From: Limnochordia bacterium
GTDB lineage: Bacteria > Bacillota > Limnochordia > Darwinibacteriales > DTU012
Direction of reading: 5' to 3'
Assembly: GCA_007116995.1 (NCBI GenBank)
Contig: SKHL01000091.1
Coordinates: 1-17,167 of the forward strand
Length of the DNA: 17,167 nt
The translations under genes and the position numbers were made by a program. Within the stretch, counting starts at the first letter, position 1. Each line of letters opens with the position of its first letter. The notes below the pieces were generated by a model, which worked only from the letters and a program-made list of their open reading frames with translations, searched no databases and was not told where the DNA came from. This document shows, piece by piece, positions 7,597 through 14,217 of the stretch.

Positions 7597-7623
7597 AAAT
7601 AAGCCGGTGTTCCCGGCTTATTT
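7597..7623. terminator. Hairpin with U-rich flank, terminator-like
   Basis: An 11-bp perfect stem (7597-7607 with 7613-7623, AAATAAGCCGG against CCGGCTTATTT) has a five-base loop. Read on the plus strand it is followed by a long T-rich run (7621-7640, TTTTTA repeats), the classic intrinsic form. Read on the minus strand, the direction of all genes, it follows the small membrane protein stop by about 19 bases, but its tail is only TTATTT before AAATG. It may end minus-strand transcripts weakly or work in both directions. Confidence 0.6.
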
Positions 7624-7641
7624 TTATTTTTATTTTTATTC

Positions 7642-7812
7642 TTATTCTCTACCCGATGTTGATTTGGGTGCCGTTTTCTCCGCTGGGTTGGTAAAGATAT
7701 CAACTATATATCCAAGAATAATACCTAGTAGTACCCATAGAGCATATCCTGGTGTAACAAAGTGGCCCACGACCAAACCAGCTATTGCTCCAATAACCAA
7801 TTTAATCCACAT
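7642..7812 (-). CDS. Small two-transmembrane protein of unknown function
   Basis: The product has 56 residues. After MWIK come a first glycine-rich hydrophobic segment (LVIGAIAGLVVGHFV, about 5-19) and a second (ALWVLLGIILGYIVDIF, about 24-40), then a polar tail (NPAEKTAPKSTSGRE). The ATG at 7812 is chosen because the strong AAAGGGGGGG site lies just upstream and it clears the preceding gene by 23 bases. An earlier in-frame ATG at 7845 would overlap that gene and lacks a site. The family is not recognised; glycine-zipper helix pairs of this kind occur in many small envelope proteins. It is followed by the hairpin at 7597-7623. Confidence 0.6.
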   Translation of the reverse strand: MWIKLVIGAIAGLVVGHFVTPGYALWVLLGIILGYIVDIFTNPAEKTAPKSTSGRE

Positions 7813-7835
7813 TGCTTCCCCCCCTTTTTGTTCTA

Positions 7836-8822
7836 TCATATGCATGTATCAGGGAAAACATTACCAAAAAAATCCACACCTGAATGAGCTAACCCACAAA
7901 AAACAGCAGCTCCGACAGAATTATCCACACTATATCTGGGTGAGGCAAAGAATAAATGATAACTGTTAAGACGCTGCAGTAGAATCTGACGTATATGGGA
8001 ATTCGCTGCCACCCCACCCACAATCAAAACCTGAGACTCTCCTGTTTGAGTTTTGCCCCATCGGATAAGTTTGGCTAAGGTTCGACCAATACACTGAAAG
8101 ACTGCATAACCGATATCAGCAGGATCCTCTTGACCGATCAAGCGAATAGCTGCTGTCTCAGGCCCAGAAAAACTAATCTGCCCCTCTTTATGGTATGATG
8201 GAATAATAATCTCCTTCTGAGATTTCTTAGTCATCTCCTCTAGATCCGTTCCTGCGGGAAACGGCAATCCCAAGGCCACTCCAACGCGATCCACAAATTG
8301 TCCAGCATGAATATCCTTCGTTCCACCTAATTGATCAATAGTAACTCGATAAGCCGCATCTATTTGAACTAACACTAATTCCGTAGTGCCACCAGAAATA
8401 TGCAGTGACAGGAATCGCTTCTTACTCGGTCCTTGACTATTATAAAGACCAGCCCAGATATGATTTTCTTGATGAGATAGGGCATAAAAGGGAACATGCA
8501 ACAAACTAGAAATACCTTGCCCAAATCCTACACCGGGAAGAAATACTGGCATATACGAACCAACAACTGGTCGAGGACTGGTCGTGGCAGCGACAGCCTT
8601 AATCCTAGCAGCAAGATTTGGCACGCTATCCGATAGTTTTTCCATCAATTTTGGCAGATTTGTCACATGCTGAAATAAGGCCTCCGATTGGCGAAGACCT
8701 CGTTTACCTTGGGCGACAGAGAGTAGCTCCTGTGCTTCTTGGATATATTTGGCCGACTGATCCATAACAGCCATAGATGTTGTATAATTACTTGTGTCAA
8801 TGCCAAGAAACAGATCATTCAT
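7836..8822 (-). CDS. TsaD/Kae1-like protein (M22 family paralogue)
   Basis: The product has 328 residues with the ASKHA/Kae1 fold signature: FLGIDTSNYTTS at 5-16 (phosphate loop), HQENH near 116-120 corresponding to the metal-binding HxxxH of TsaD, SGGTTELVLV near 143 (TsaD has SGGHTQL), GQFVDRVGVALGLPFPAG near 173-190, GGVAANSHIR near 272 and an SVDNSVGAAVF C-terminal motif holding the third metal ligand. TsaD makes the t6A modification of tRNA, but true tsaD usually lies with groEL or tsaB/tsaE. A divergent paralogue next to nusB is common in Clostridia and has no settled function. Retained metal ligands argue that it still binds nucleotide and metal. The start at 8822 overlaps the nusB stop by eight bases. 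Confidence 0.85.
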   Translation of the reverse strand: MNDLFLGIDTSNYTTSMAVMDQSAKYIQEAQELLSVAQGKRGLRQSEALFQHVTNLPKLMEKLSDSVPNLAARIKAVAATTSPRPVVGSYMPVFLPGVGFGQGISSLLHVPFYALSHQENHIWAGLYNSQGPSKKRFLSLHISGGTTELVLVQIDAAYRVTIDQLGGTKDIHAGQFVDRVGVALGLPFPAGTDLEEMTKKSQKEIIIPSYHKEGQISFSGPETAAIRLIGQEDPADIGYAVFQCIGRTLAKLIRWGKTQTGESQVLIVGGVAANSHIRQILLQRLNSYHLFFASPRYSVDNSVGAAVFCGLAHSGVDFFGNVFPDTCI

Positions 8823-9231
8823 CGCTATGATTCACCGCGATCACATCAATAATTGATCCTAATATGCCATTAATGAACTTTGCTGCTCGGGCATCACTGA
8901 AGCGCTTGGCTAACTCTACCGCTTCATTCACAATAACTTTGTCGGGGACATCACCAGAGTATAACTCGTATGCAGCTAAGCGAAGAATATTACGGTCTAC
9001 ATAGCCCATTCGCTCTACTTTCCAATCCTTAGCAAAACGGGCTAGCAATTCATCGACTTCCGTACGGTTAGTAACCACACCTTTTACAGCCTCGAAAAGA
9101 TAATCTCGATCTGCTTGTTCTAAATGCAACTCTGCTAGCCGACTATCTAAGGTTTCTTGTAGATCGGTTTTGGCTAGGTCTAATTGGTATAGGATTTGAA
9201 ATGCTGTCTGTCTAGCAAGTTTTCTACTCAA
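8815..9231 (-). CDS. nusB: Transcription antitermination factor NusB
   Basis: The product is a 138-residue all-helical protein opening SRKLARQTAFQILYQLD and containing the family blocks WKVERMGYVDRNILRLAAYEL (about 70-90), VIVNEAVELAKRF (near 98-110) and AAKFINGILGSI (near 115-126). NusB, with NusE (ribosomal protein S10), binds boxA RNA and supports antitermination on rRNA operons. The start is TTG at 9231, eight bases after GAGGTG; no ATG gives the expected N-terminus. It follows the DUF2273 gene by seven bases and overlaps the TsaD-like gene, so it is probably part of the asp23 operon. Confidence 0.95.
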   Translation of the reverse strand: MSRKLARQTAFQILYQLDLAKTDLQETLDSRLAELHLEQADRDYLFEAVKGVVTNRTEVDELLARFAKDWKVERMGYVDRNILRLAAYELYSGDVPDKVIVNEAVELAKRFSDARAAKFINGILGSIIDVIAVNHSDE

Positions 9232-9238
9232 AATGTGT

Positions 9239-9472
9239 TCACCTCAAAAAACGATCAATCACATCTGTGATATCGCCCCTAGTATCAAAACGGTTCCCTA
9301 AATAAAGACCTAAGATTACACAAAGAGCCACAAACACTCCGCGAATCACACCATATCGTACGATTATCCATCCGACAAACAGTCCCATCAACGCACCGAA
9401 AATTTTCCCCTTATGAGGCATAAGCTCTGTTAACAACTCTCGTAGCACTCGACCACCGCCTTCATTACCCAT
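9239..9472 (-). CDS. DUF2273 small membrane protein
   Basis: The product has 77 residues with two closely spaced hydrophobic segments (about 24-39 and 42-59, GALMGLFVGWIIVRYG and IRGVFVALCVILGLYLG). It matches the DUF2273 pattern of a short leader ending in HKGKI, two helices, then GNRFD and an amphipathic tail. Members almost always lie between asp23/amaP genes and nusB, as here. The function is unknown; a role with the Asp23-AmaP membrane complex is inferred from position. The start ATG at 9472 shares one base with the amaP stop (TAATG). A GTG at residue 9, after AAGG, is a possible alternative. Confidence 0.85.
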   Translation of the reverse strand: MGNEGGGRVLRELLTELMPHKGKIFGALMGLFVGWIIVRYGVIRGVFVALCVILGLYLGNRFDTRGDITDVIDRFLR

Positions 9473-9996
9473 TACTCAACACGGGATTTATTTGTGCTAG
9501 CAATGTCCTTTACATATACATCAATTTCTTCCACCGTAATTCCTACTGTTTCCTGCAAGTAATCTCGAATTTTAATCTGAACGGCTTCGGTTAACTGAGG
9601 TATATGATGATCAGGTAACATAGTTAGATCGATGCGAACATGAATAGGTTCACCTTCTGTCAATTGAACAGTAACATCTTGGACCCCTTGGAGTTGGTGG
9701 GTCGCTTTCATGATCAGGCCTTTAATACTATGCAGGCTGATACGAATCACACCGAGCTCTGTGTTATGCACAATCGCCCGTTTATCTGTGTCTGTCTTGG
9801 TGATCATAACGATAAGATAAATTCCTAACAAGGCCAGAATAAAGGAAACGATACCACCATCGAAGGGAGTGGTTGTCAGACCCGCTAACCACGTAATAAG
9901 AATAGTATTCCCCCATACAGCTAGAGCTATAAAAGTAGCTGTTATCAGCAGCAAAGCGGATACCACTCCCATAAGCACTCGGTCTAGAATGCTCAT
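9472..9996 (-). CDS. amaP: Alkaline shock response membrane anchor protein AmaP
   Basis: The product has 174 residues. Two N-terminal membrane segments (about 9-33 and 47-65) are followed by a cytosolic Asp23-like domain (about 75-165) with the alternating strand and helix pattern IRISLHSIKGLIMKATHQL and VRIDLTMLPDHHIPQLTEAV. In Staphylococcus, AmaP anchors Asp23 to the membrane, and the pair is linked to alkaline and cell-wall stress. The gene begins within the asp23 stop (TAATG) and ends within the DUF2273 start in the same way, so the three proteins are probably made in fixed ratio. Confidence 0.85.
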   Translation of the reverse strand: MSILDRVLMGVVSALLLITATFIALAVWGNTILITWLAGLTTTPFDGGIVSFILALLGIYLIVMITKTDTDKRAIVHNTELGVIRISLHSIKGLIMKATHQLQGVQDVTVQLTEGEPIHVRIDLTMLPDHHIPQLTEAVQIKIRDYLQETVGITVEEIDVYVKDIASTNKSRVE

Positions 9997-10397
9997 TACT
10001 TCACCCGGCCTGGTGCAGGTAGCTCTTCGGTTTTCTCTTCAGATTGATGGGGGAAATGCACACCTAGAATATGAATATTTACCTCCACCACATCTAGACC
10101 TGTCATAACCTCAATGGCTCGTTTAACATTTTCCTGTATCTCTTTGGAAACCTCCGGGATATTCACACCATAATCTACTACCACAAATAGATCCACTGCT
10201 GTTTCATGTTCGCCTACTTCCACTTTTACACCCTTAGATAAGTTCTTTCGACCTAAAAGCTCTGCAATACCACCAGCAATACCACCGCTCATTCCTGCTA
10301 CTCCCTGCACTTCTGTTGCAGCAAGACCAGCAATAATTCCAACCACCTCATTGGCAATTTTTAACTCGCCTAACTCTGTCCGTCGCTCGTCAGCCAT
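9996..10397 (-). CDS. Asp23/Gls24 family envelope stress response protein
   Basis: The product is a 133-residue soluble protein with the Asp23/Gls24 domain: GELKIANEVVGIIAGLAATEVQGVAGMSGG at the N-terminus, then VKVEVGEHETAVDLFVVVDYG and IPEVSKEIQENVKRAIEVMTGLDVVEVNIHILGV. It probably polymerises beneath the membrane through AmaP, encoded next (inferred from the staphylococcal pair). I chose ATG at 10397, eight bases after AAGGAGG; an in-frame GTG at 10406 falls inside that ribosome binding site and is rejected. A near-consensus promoter sits just upstream, so this is the first gene of its operon. In Bacillus the relative at this place is yqhY, also beside accBC. Confidence 0.9.
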   Translation of the reverse strand: MADERRTELGELKIANEVVGIIAGLAATEVQGVAGMSGGIAGGIAELLGRKNLSKGVKVEVGEHETAVDLFVVVDYGVNIPEVSKEIQENVKRAIEVMTGLDVVEVNIHILGVHFPHQSEEKTEELPAPGRVK

Positions 10398-10418
10398 TTT
10401 TGGCACCTCCTTATTGTA

Positions 10419-10447
10419 ATTATAACAAATGTGGTAGCTATTAGCAA
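10419..10447 (-). promoter_or_regulatory. Sigma-A-type promoter for the asp23-amaP-nusB operon
   Basis: On the minus strand, TTGCTA (10447-10442) and a perfect TATAAT (10424-10419) are 17 bases apart, and TG one base before the -10 makes it an extended -10. It fits entirely in the 50-base gap after accC. Predicted initiation at about 10412 would leave a leader of only about 15 bases, just enough for AAGGAGG. Confidence 0.7.
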
Positions 10448-10448
10448 T

Positions 10449-11795
10449 TTACTCTGACGCAAACATCTCTTCAATAAACTTAGTCGAAAAATCCCCCTTG
10501 CGAAACCGGGAATCGTTTAGCAATCTCTGCTGAAAATTAATGTTAGTTTGAATACCCTCTACTACTATCTCCGAGAGTGCTCCAATCATTCGGTCGATGG
10601 CTTCATCTCTGTCACTTCCCCAGCAGATCAACTTGCCAAACATTGAGTCATAGTAAGGTGAGATGGTGTATCCTGCGTATACATGACTATCCCATCGAAT
10701 TCCGTGTCCTCCTGGTATATGTAGCTTGCGAATTAAACCAGGTGAAGGTAGGAAGCCTTTATCTGGATCTTCTGCATTTAATCGGCACTCTATGGCATGA
10801 GAGTATGGCAGGATATCCTCTTGTTCATACCCTAGTTCGGCTCCAGCAGCGATTCGGATTTGTTCTTTTACTAAATCAATTCCATAAACCATTTCAGTTA
10901 CCGGATGCTCTACTTGAATTCGAGTATTCATCTCCATGAAGTAGAACTTCTGAGATTCATCCAGTAAAAACTCTATCGTTCCAGCGTTCCGATACCCAAC
11001 AGCTTGTGCTCCCTTAATGGCTACTAAACCCATCTCTTGTCGTAACTCCTCACTAACTACCGGTGATGGAGCCTCTTCAAGAACCTTTTGATGCCTTCTT
11101 TGCAACGAGCATTCACGTTCTCCGAAATGAACTACATGACCATGATGGTCTCCTAATAGTTGAACCTCGATGTGTCGTGGTCGTTCAATAAATTTCTCAA
11201 CATAGACCTGATCGTTTCCGAATGCAGCACCAGCTTCTGTGCGAGCTAAGGTATACCCCTTTAATAGCTGGGCTTCATCTCTGGCTACCCGCATTCCCTT
11301 GCCTCCACCTCCGGCTGAGGCCTTAATAATAACAGGATATCCAATTTCATGTGCTAGCCTAAGCAATTCATCTTTTGATGATACCGGTCCGTCACTGCCG
11401 GGAACCACAGGAACACCAGCCGCTTTCATCGTCTCTTTCGCTTTGGCCTTGTCGCCCATCCGTTCTATTTGTCCCGAATTAGGCCCGATAAATAAGATCC
11501 CATGACTCTCGCAAATTTCGGCAAACTCTGGGCGTTCACTTAGATAGCCATAGCCAGGATGAATAGCATCCGCTCCACTTAGCACAGCAGCCGAGATAAT
11601 ATTAGGAATGTCTAGATAACTACGGCTTGACTGAGCTGGGCCCACACAGATAGCTTGATCAGCACTGATTACGTGTAAGGACTCCCGATCAGCCTCTGAA
11701 TAGATCGCGACTGTCTGAATACCCAATTCTCGACAGGCCCGAATGATACGGATAGCAATCTCCCCACGATTAGCAATTAATATTTTATGAACCAT
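10449..11795 (-). CDS. accC: Acetyl-CoA carboxylase, biotin carboxylase subunit
   Basis: This is the ATP-grasp enzyme that carboxylates biotin on AccB, the first half-reaction of malonyl-CoA synthesis for fatty acids. The 448-residue product is of normal length. It opens with KILIANRGEIAIRI (pre-ATP-grasp fold), has the glycine loop KASAGGGGKGM (about 158-168), GERECSLQRRHQKVLEEAPSP near 225-245 and the catalytic EMNTRIQVEHPVTE at about 288-301. I chose ATG at 11795, after AAAGGGTG; a GTG three codons upstream (11804) lies in that site but is possible with GGAG. It follows accB by 12 bases, forming the usual accB-accC pair; accD and accA are not in the window. Confidence 0.97.
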   Translation of the reverse strand: MVHKILIANRGEIAIRIIRACRELGIQTVAIYSEADRESLHVISADQAICVGPAQSSRSYLDIPNIISAAVLSGADAIHPGYGYLSERPEFAEICESHGILFIGPNSGQIERMGDKAKAKETMKAAGVPVVPGSDGPVSSKDELLRLAHEIGYPVIIKASAGGGGKGMRVARDEAQLLKGYTLARTEAGAAFGNDQVYVEKFIERPRHIEVQLLGDHHGHVVHFGERECSLQRRHQKVLEEAPSPVVSEELRQEMGLVAIKGAQAVGYRNAGTIEFLLDESQKFYFMEMNTRIQVEHPVTEMVYGIDLVKEQIRIAAGAELGYEQEDILPYSHAIECRLNAEDPDKGFLPSPGLIRKLHIPGGHGIRWDSHVYAGYTISPYYDSMFGKLICWGSDRDEAIDRMIGALSEIVVEGIQTNINFQQRLLNDSRFRKGDFSTKFIEEMFASE

Positions 11796-11807
11796 GTTAT
11801 TCACCCT

Positions 11808-12284
11808 TTACTCCTCAGCCTCTAGTAGGAATAAGGGTTGCCCATACTCTACGGGCTGCCCATTCTCCACTAGAATGTTAACTAGCTTCCCTTGATACTC
11901 TGATTCGATTTCGTTCATCAATTTCATTGCTTCAATAATACACAAACTTTGTCCCTTCTTTATCCGATCTCCTTCAGAAATAAAGGGATCACTAGTAGGC
12001 GAGGGAGCTCGATAGAATGTGCCAACCATTGGAGATTGAATTTCAATGGTATTCCCATTCTCGACTGATGCTACATCCCCTTGAACTCGAGGCATTTCTA
12101 CATTCAGAGCTTCTTGGACTGCTTGTGGTTCTACCGTCTGGGAAGTGTTTCCTTGTACAACAATATGGCTTTCTTTACTATATTTAGATAGTTTTATTTT
12201 TACGCTTTCAAGTTCTAACTCAACTTCCGCTATATCACTAGTACTAACTACTTCTATCAGTTTTTTTATTTCGGAAAAATCCAT
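11808..12284 (-). CDS. accB: Biotin carboxyl carrier protein of acetyl-CoA carboxylase
   Basis: The product has 158 residues: an N-terminal helical region (1-40), a flexible Gln/Glu/Val-rich linker (about 40-80), and a biotinyl domain (81-156). Biotin is attached to the lysine of EAMKLMNE (Lys121). PMVGTFYRAPSP at 85-96 holds the protruding-thumb region typical of AccB rather than of generic biotinyl domains. ATG at 12284 follows a strong AAGGAGGG site. A spoIIIA terminator lies upstream, so transcription should start in the 12285-12392 leader, which holds two inverted repeats; I found no convincing -35/-10 pair there. Confidence 0.97.
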   Translation of the reverse strand: MDFSEIKKLIEVVSTSDIAEVELELESVKIKLSKYSKESHIVVQGNTSQTVEPQAVQEALNVEMPRVQGDVASVENGNTIEIQSPMVGTFYRAPSPTSDPFISEGDRIKKGQSLCIIEAMKLMNEIESEYQGKLVNILVENGQPVEYGQPLFLLEAEE

Positions 12285-12295
12285 AAGTACCCTCC

Positions 12296-12324
12296 TTGTC
12301 GATCATGTATATTTGATTCGACAA
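12296..12324. promoter_or_regulatory. Inverted repeat in the accB leader, possible operator
   Basis: TTGTCGA (12296-12302) and TCGACAA (12318-12324) form a perfect 7-base inverted repeat with a 15-base AT-rich centre; allowing one bulged base, the arms extend by TCA/TGA. It ends only 11 bases before the accB start codon and overlaps the region just ahead of the ribosome binding site. It could be an operator or an RNA hairpin. It does not match the FapR consensus as I know it. Confidence 0.35.
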
Positions 12325-12345
12325 AATACGCGTGAAGTCCTGTCC

Positions 12346-12367
12346 TTTGGTATACTTTTCCACCAAA
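12346..12367. repeat. Second inverted repeat in the accB leader
   Basis: TTTGGT (12346-12351) and ACCAAA (12362-12367) are perfect inverted arms around ten bases. It sits about 60 bases upstream of the accB start, between the spoIIIA terminator and the other repeat, where a promoter or operator is expected. Six-base arms can occur by chance. Confidence 0.25.
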
Positions 12368-12392
12368 AAATGATTTCATGCTTCCTCCAAGC

Positions 12393-12418
12393 AAAAAATC
12401 CAGATGAAATCTGGATTT
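12393..12418 (-). terminator. Intrinsic terminator of the spoIIIA operon
   Basis: On the minus strand a perfect 10-bp stem, AAATCCAGAT with ATCTGGATTT, closes a three-base TTC loop and runs directly into a T6 tract. It begins four bases after the spoIIIAH stop codon and lies upstream of accB, so it separates sporulation transcription from the housekeeping acc genes. Confidence 0.9.
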
Positions 12419-12422
12419 CGCC

Positions 12423-13040
12423 TTAAGATTTGGTTAATTCATCAACAATGGTTATCCTCTCTAATCGTACTCCCGTAATCCGATTTACAAGTTCACCTAT
12501 CTGGGTAGCTTCGGCCATTGCTAATGTAACTGGAACGACTACCGTAGCTGCATTTTCCATTAGAATGGTGATTGCGTCAATGTATCCCTTGGCTCGTAGC
12601 AAATTCTCAATCTCTGTTTCTTTAGCCATCAACCCAATTAATGCAATCAAATCAGATTGGGCTTGCTGTCGTCTTTGTTCATTAGCTGATGAATCATTGA
12701 CAACGGTTTCTAATATCTCCAATTGCCGAGAACGAACTCGTTCTCGCTCCATGCGGTATTCCGAAAACTTAGCTGGTATGGCTGTGACAGTAACCACTTC
12801 GGTCGAGCTCTCTAACTCATCTACCACTCTTGGCTCACTACCAGAAAGAACTAGAACCGCTGGCTCATTTAGGTCCTCTGCTGTTGAATCCGGCGCATAC
12901 TGCTGCCAGGATGTCAGGTTGCTAGACGCTGGCTTCGGTGCTCCTGGCTGAAATACGAACCAGAAAGATAATGCTACTACGCATAGTAAAAACATGAGAT
13001 ATACTGTCCTTCGACCATGAATCACATAGAAACTATACAT
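12423..13040 (-). CDS. spoIIIAH: Stage III sporulation protein AH
   Basis: The product has about 205 residues: a short basic N-terminus, one membrane helix (about 13-31), a Pro/Ser-rich linker, then an extracellular domain with a long charged helix (RMERERVRSRQLEILETVV) and the ring-building fold related to YscJ/FliF (AKETEIENLLRAKGYIDAITI through VNRITGVRLERITIVDEL). In B. subtilis SpoIIIAH, on the mother-cell side, binds SpoIIQ from the forespore to form a channel required for sigma-G activity. I chose ATG at 13040, five bases after GGAGG; a GTG at 13052 lies in that site. It is the last gene of the operon, directly before a terminator. Confidence 0.9.
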   Translation of the reverse strand: MYSFYVIHGRRTVYLMFLLCVVALSFWFVFQPGAPKPASSNLTSWQQYAPDSTAEDLNEPAVLVLSGSEPRVVDELESSTEVVTVTAIPAKFSEYRMERERVRSRQLEILETVVNDSSANEQRRQQAQSDLIALIGLMAKETEIENLLRAKGYIDAITILMENAATVVVPVTLAMAEATQIGELVNRITGVRLERITIVDELTKS

Positions 13041-13054
13041 TAAATCCTCCACCT

Positions 13055-13624
13055 TTAATTTTCTTTTGGTAATACCTCAATCTTATACATGGGAATTTGT
13101 AAGACAGTCTGCACAGCTTTGGCAATCATGTAGCGCACATCTGAGTGGTGTGCACCGGTTGCAACCACTAATACACCACGAATAATTGGATCGTATTCCT
13201 CTATGATTAATGGAACCTCCTTTCGCTCTCCCTCCAGCCTTAGTGTCACTGGGCTAGCGGTGTGTCGGATGTCTTCTGTAACGCGAATCCCGCCCGCCTG
13301 GTCGTTTTCCTCTACAGTCCGCCTGTCCTCCGTAATCGACTCGGCTACTACGATATGAGGACCGCGATCTAGTGTAGTAAAAACTTTTACTGTTCCTACG
13401 CCTTCTATCTGACTGAGTGTCGTAGTTAATTCTTGCTCAATACGCTCTTCGTAGGAGTTGGTCCTGCTCCAACCATCTAGTGATCTAGCGACTGGTTGAG
13501 TGACCGATTCTGGTGGTGCCGTAGGTTCTGGTGGTTGTATTATCATAAATCCTACTCCAATCACAATGCAGAATCCCAACCAATTCAGCATCTTCCGCTG
13601 AGACGCATTTAGCTTATCGAACAT
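13055..13624 (-). CDS. spoIIIAG: Stage III sporulation protein AG
   Basis: The product has about 189 residues: a cytosolic start (MFDKLNASQRKMLNW), one membrane helix (about 16-31), a proline-rich linker (PPEPTAPPES), and an extracellular domain with LSQIEGVGTVKVFTTLDRGP and RGVLVVATGAHHSDVRYMIAKAVQTVL, the typical SpoIIIAG ring-building motif. It forms a large ring in the channel. I use ATG at 13624, nine bases after AGGAGG; the frame continues to 13666, but that part overlaps spoIIIAF by 53 bases and lacks a site. Overlap with spoIIIAF is 11 bases from the chosen start. The middle region (RTVEENDQAGGIRVTEDIRH) corresponds to the beta-rich insertion of the family. Confidence 0.92.
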   Translation of the reverse strand: MFDKLNASQRKMLNWLGFCIVIGVGFMIIQPPEPTAPPESVTQPVARSLDGWSRTNSYEERIEQELTTTLSQIEGVGTVKVFTTLDRGPHIVVAESITEDRRTVEENDQAGGIRVTEDIRHTASPVTLRLEGERKEVPLIIEEYDPIIRGVLVVATGAHHSDVRYMIAKAVQTVLQIPMYKIEVLPKEN

Positions 13625-14213
13625 ATCTGTACTCCTCCTGGGCATTAATAATCTCAACTTGTACAATATCCTCGGAAATATCTAAATAGCGTGCTACACT
13701 AGTTCTAATCCTATTGATTCTAAACCTGGAATCAAGTATCTCATCTTCACCTTGCGGATAATCTTCACTCTGACCAATAGAAATGACAGGTACTGTTGGT
13801 TGCAGAATTAGGCTAACCTGGACCCCGTTAACTCTTCCATCTGGTGCTAATACTAACTTTACTTTGGCATCATTAATCCCTTCATTGATTACTAGTAAGG
13901 ACTCTAATTGCTTGGTGGCACTGCCTTCAACCGCTTGAAGAACTGGACGGGCTCCAGCGGTCTGTATCCGTTGTGCTTCACTGGCCCAATCCCTTTGTCC
14001 ACCTATGGTTATTTCCTCTACTAGGAAGTATTGAGGATTCCAATTCCAGTTAACTAAAGCCAAAATAGGTTGGAGAATGGCAAGCATTAGCACTAGACCC
14101 ATAATCAGCTTCGCTAATTGCTTTAGGTCGTTTTCGGGAAGTAGCATCTCAAAGAATCCGATTATAATCACTAAGGCTGTAATGGTCCTTAACCATTGTT
14201 GCCAACCTTCCAT
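13614..14213 (-). CDS. spoIIIAF: Stage III sporulation protein AF
   Basis: The product has 199 residues: two N-terminal membrane helices (about 7-25 and 35-53), then an extracellular domain rich in strands (ESLLVINEGINDAKVKLVLA, VNGVQVSLILQPTVPVISIG) and a C-terminal ring-building-like segment (IRTSVARYLDISEDIVQVEII). It fits SpoIIIAF, a membrane part of the spoIIIA channel. The ATG at 14213 follows GAGGTG, which itself overlaps the spoIIIAE stop; the spacer is four bases. Confidence 0.9.
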   Translation of the reverse strand: MEGWQQWLRTITALVIIIGFFEMLLPENDLKQLAKLIMGLVLMLAILQPILALVNWNWNPQYFLVEEITIGGQRDWASEAQRIQTAGARPVLQAVEGSATKQLESLLVINEGINDAKVKLVLAPDGRVNGVQVSLILQPTVPVISIGQSEDYPQGEDEILDSRFRINRIRTSVARYLDISEDIVQVEIINAQEEYRYVR

Positions 14214-14217
14214 AAAT

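Noticed and set aside
7621..7640. TTTTTA repeats as a microsatellite or CRISPR-like element
   Set aside because: Only about three copies of a six-base unit, explained as the T-rich tail of the hairpin.
7542..7703. Upstream extension of the small ORF ahead of xseA, with an Asn-Lys repeat
   Set aside because: It overlaps the small membrane-protein gene, lacks a ribosome binding site and runs through a hairpin; the repeat is simply the A-rich flank of that hairpin.
7607..7969. A 120-codon plus-strand frame
   Set aside because: Antisense to two better supported genes; its Tyr-Phe repeat is the T-rich flank of the hairpin, and it has no ribosome binding site.
12430..12951. A 173-codon plus-strand frame over spoIIIAH
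   Set aside because: Shadow of a well-supported spoIIIAH gene; Ser/Thr-rich composition and no start signal.
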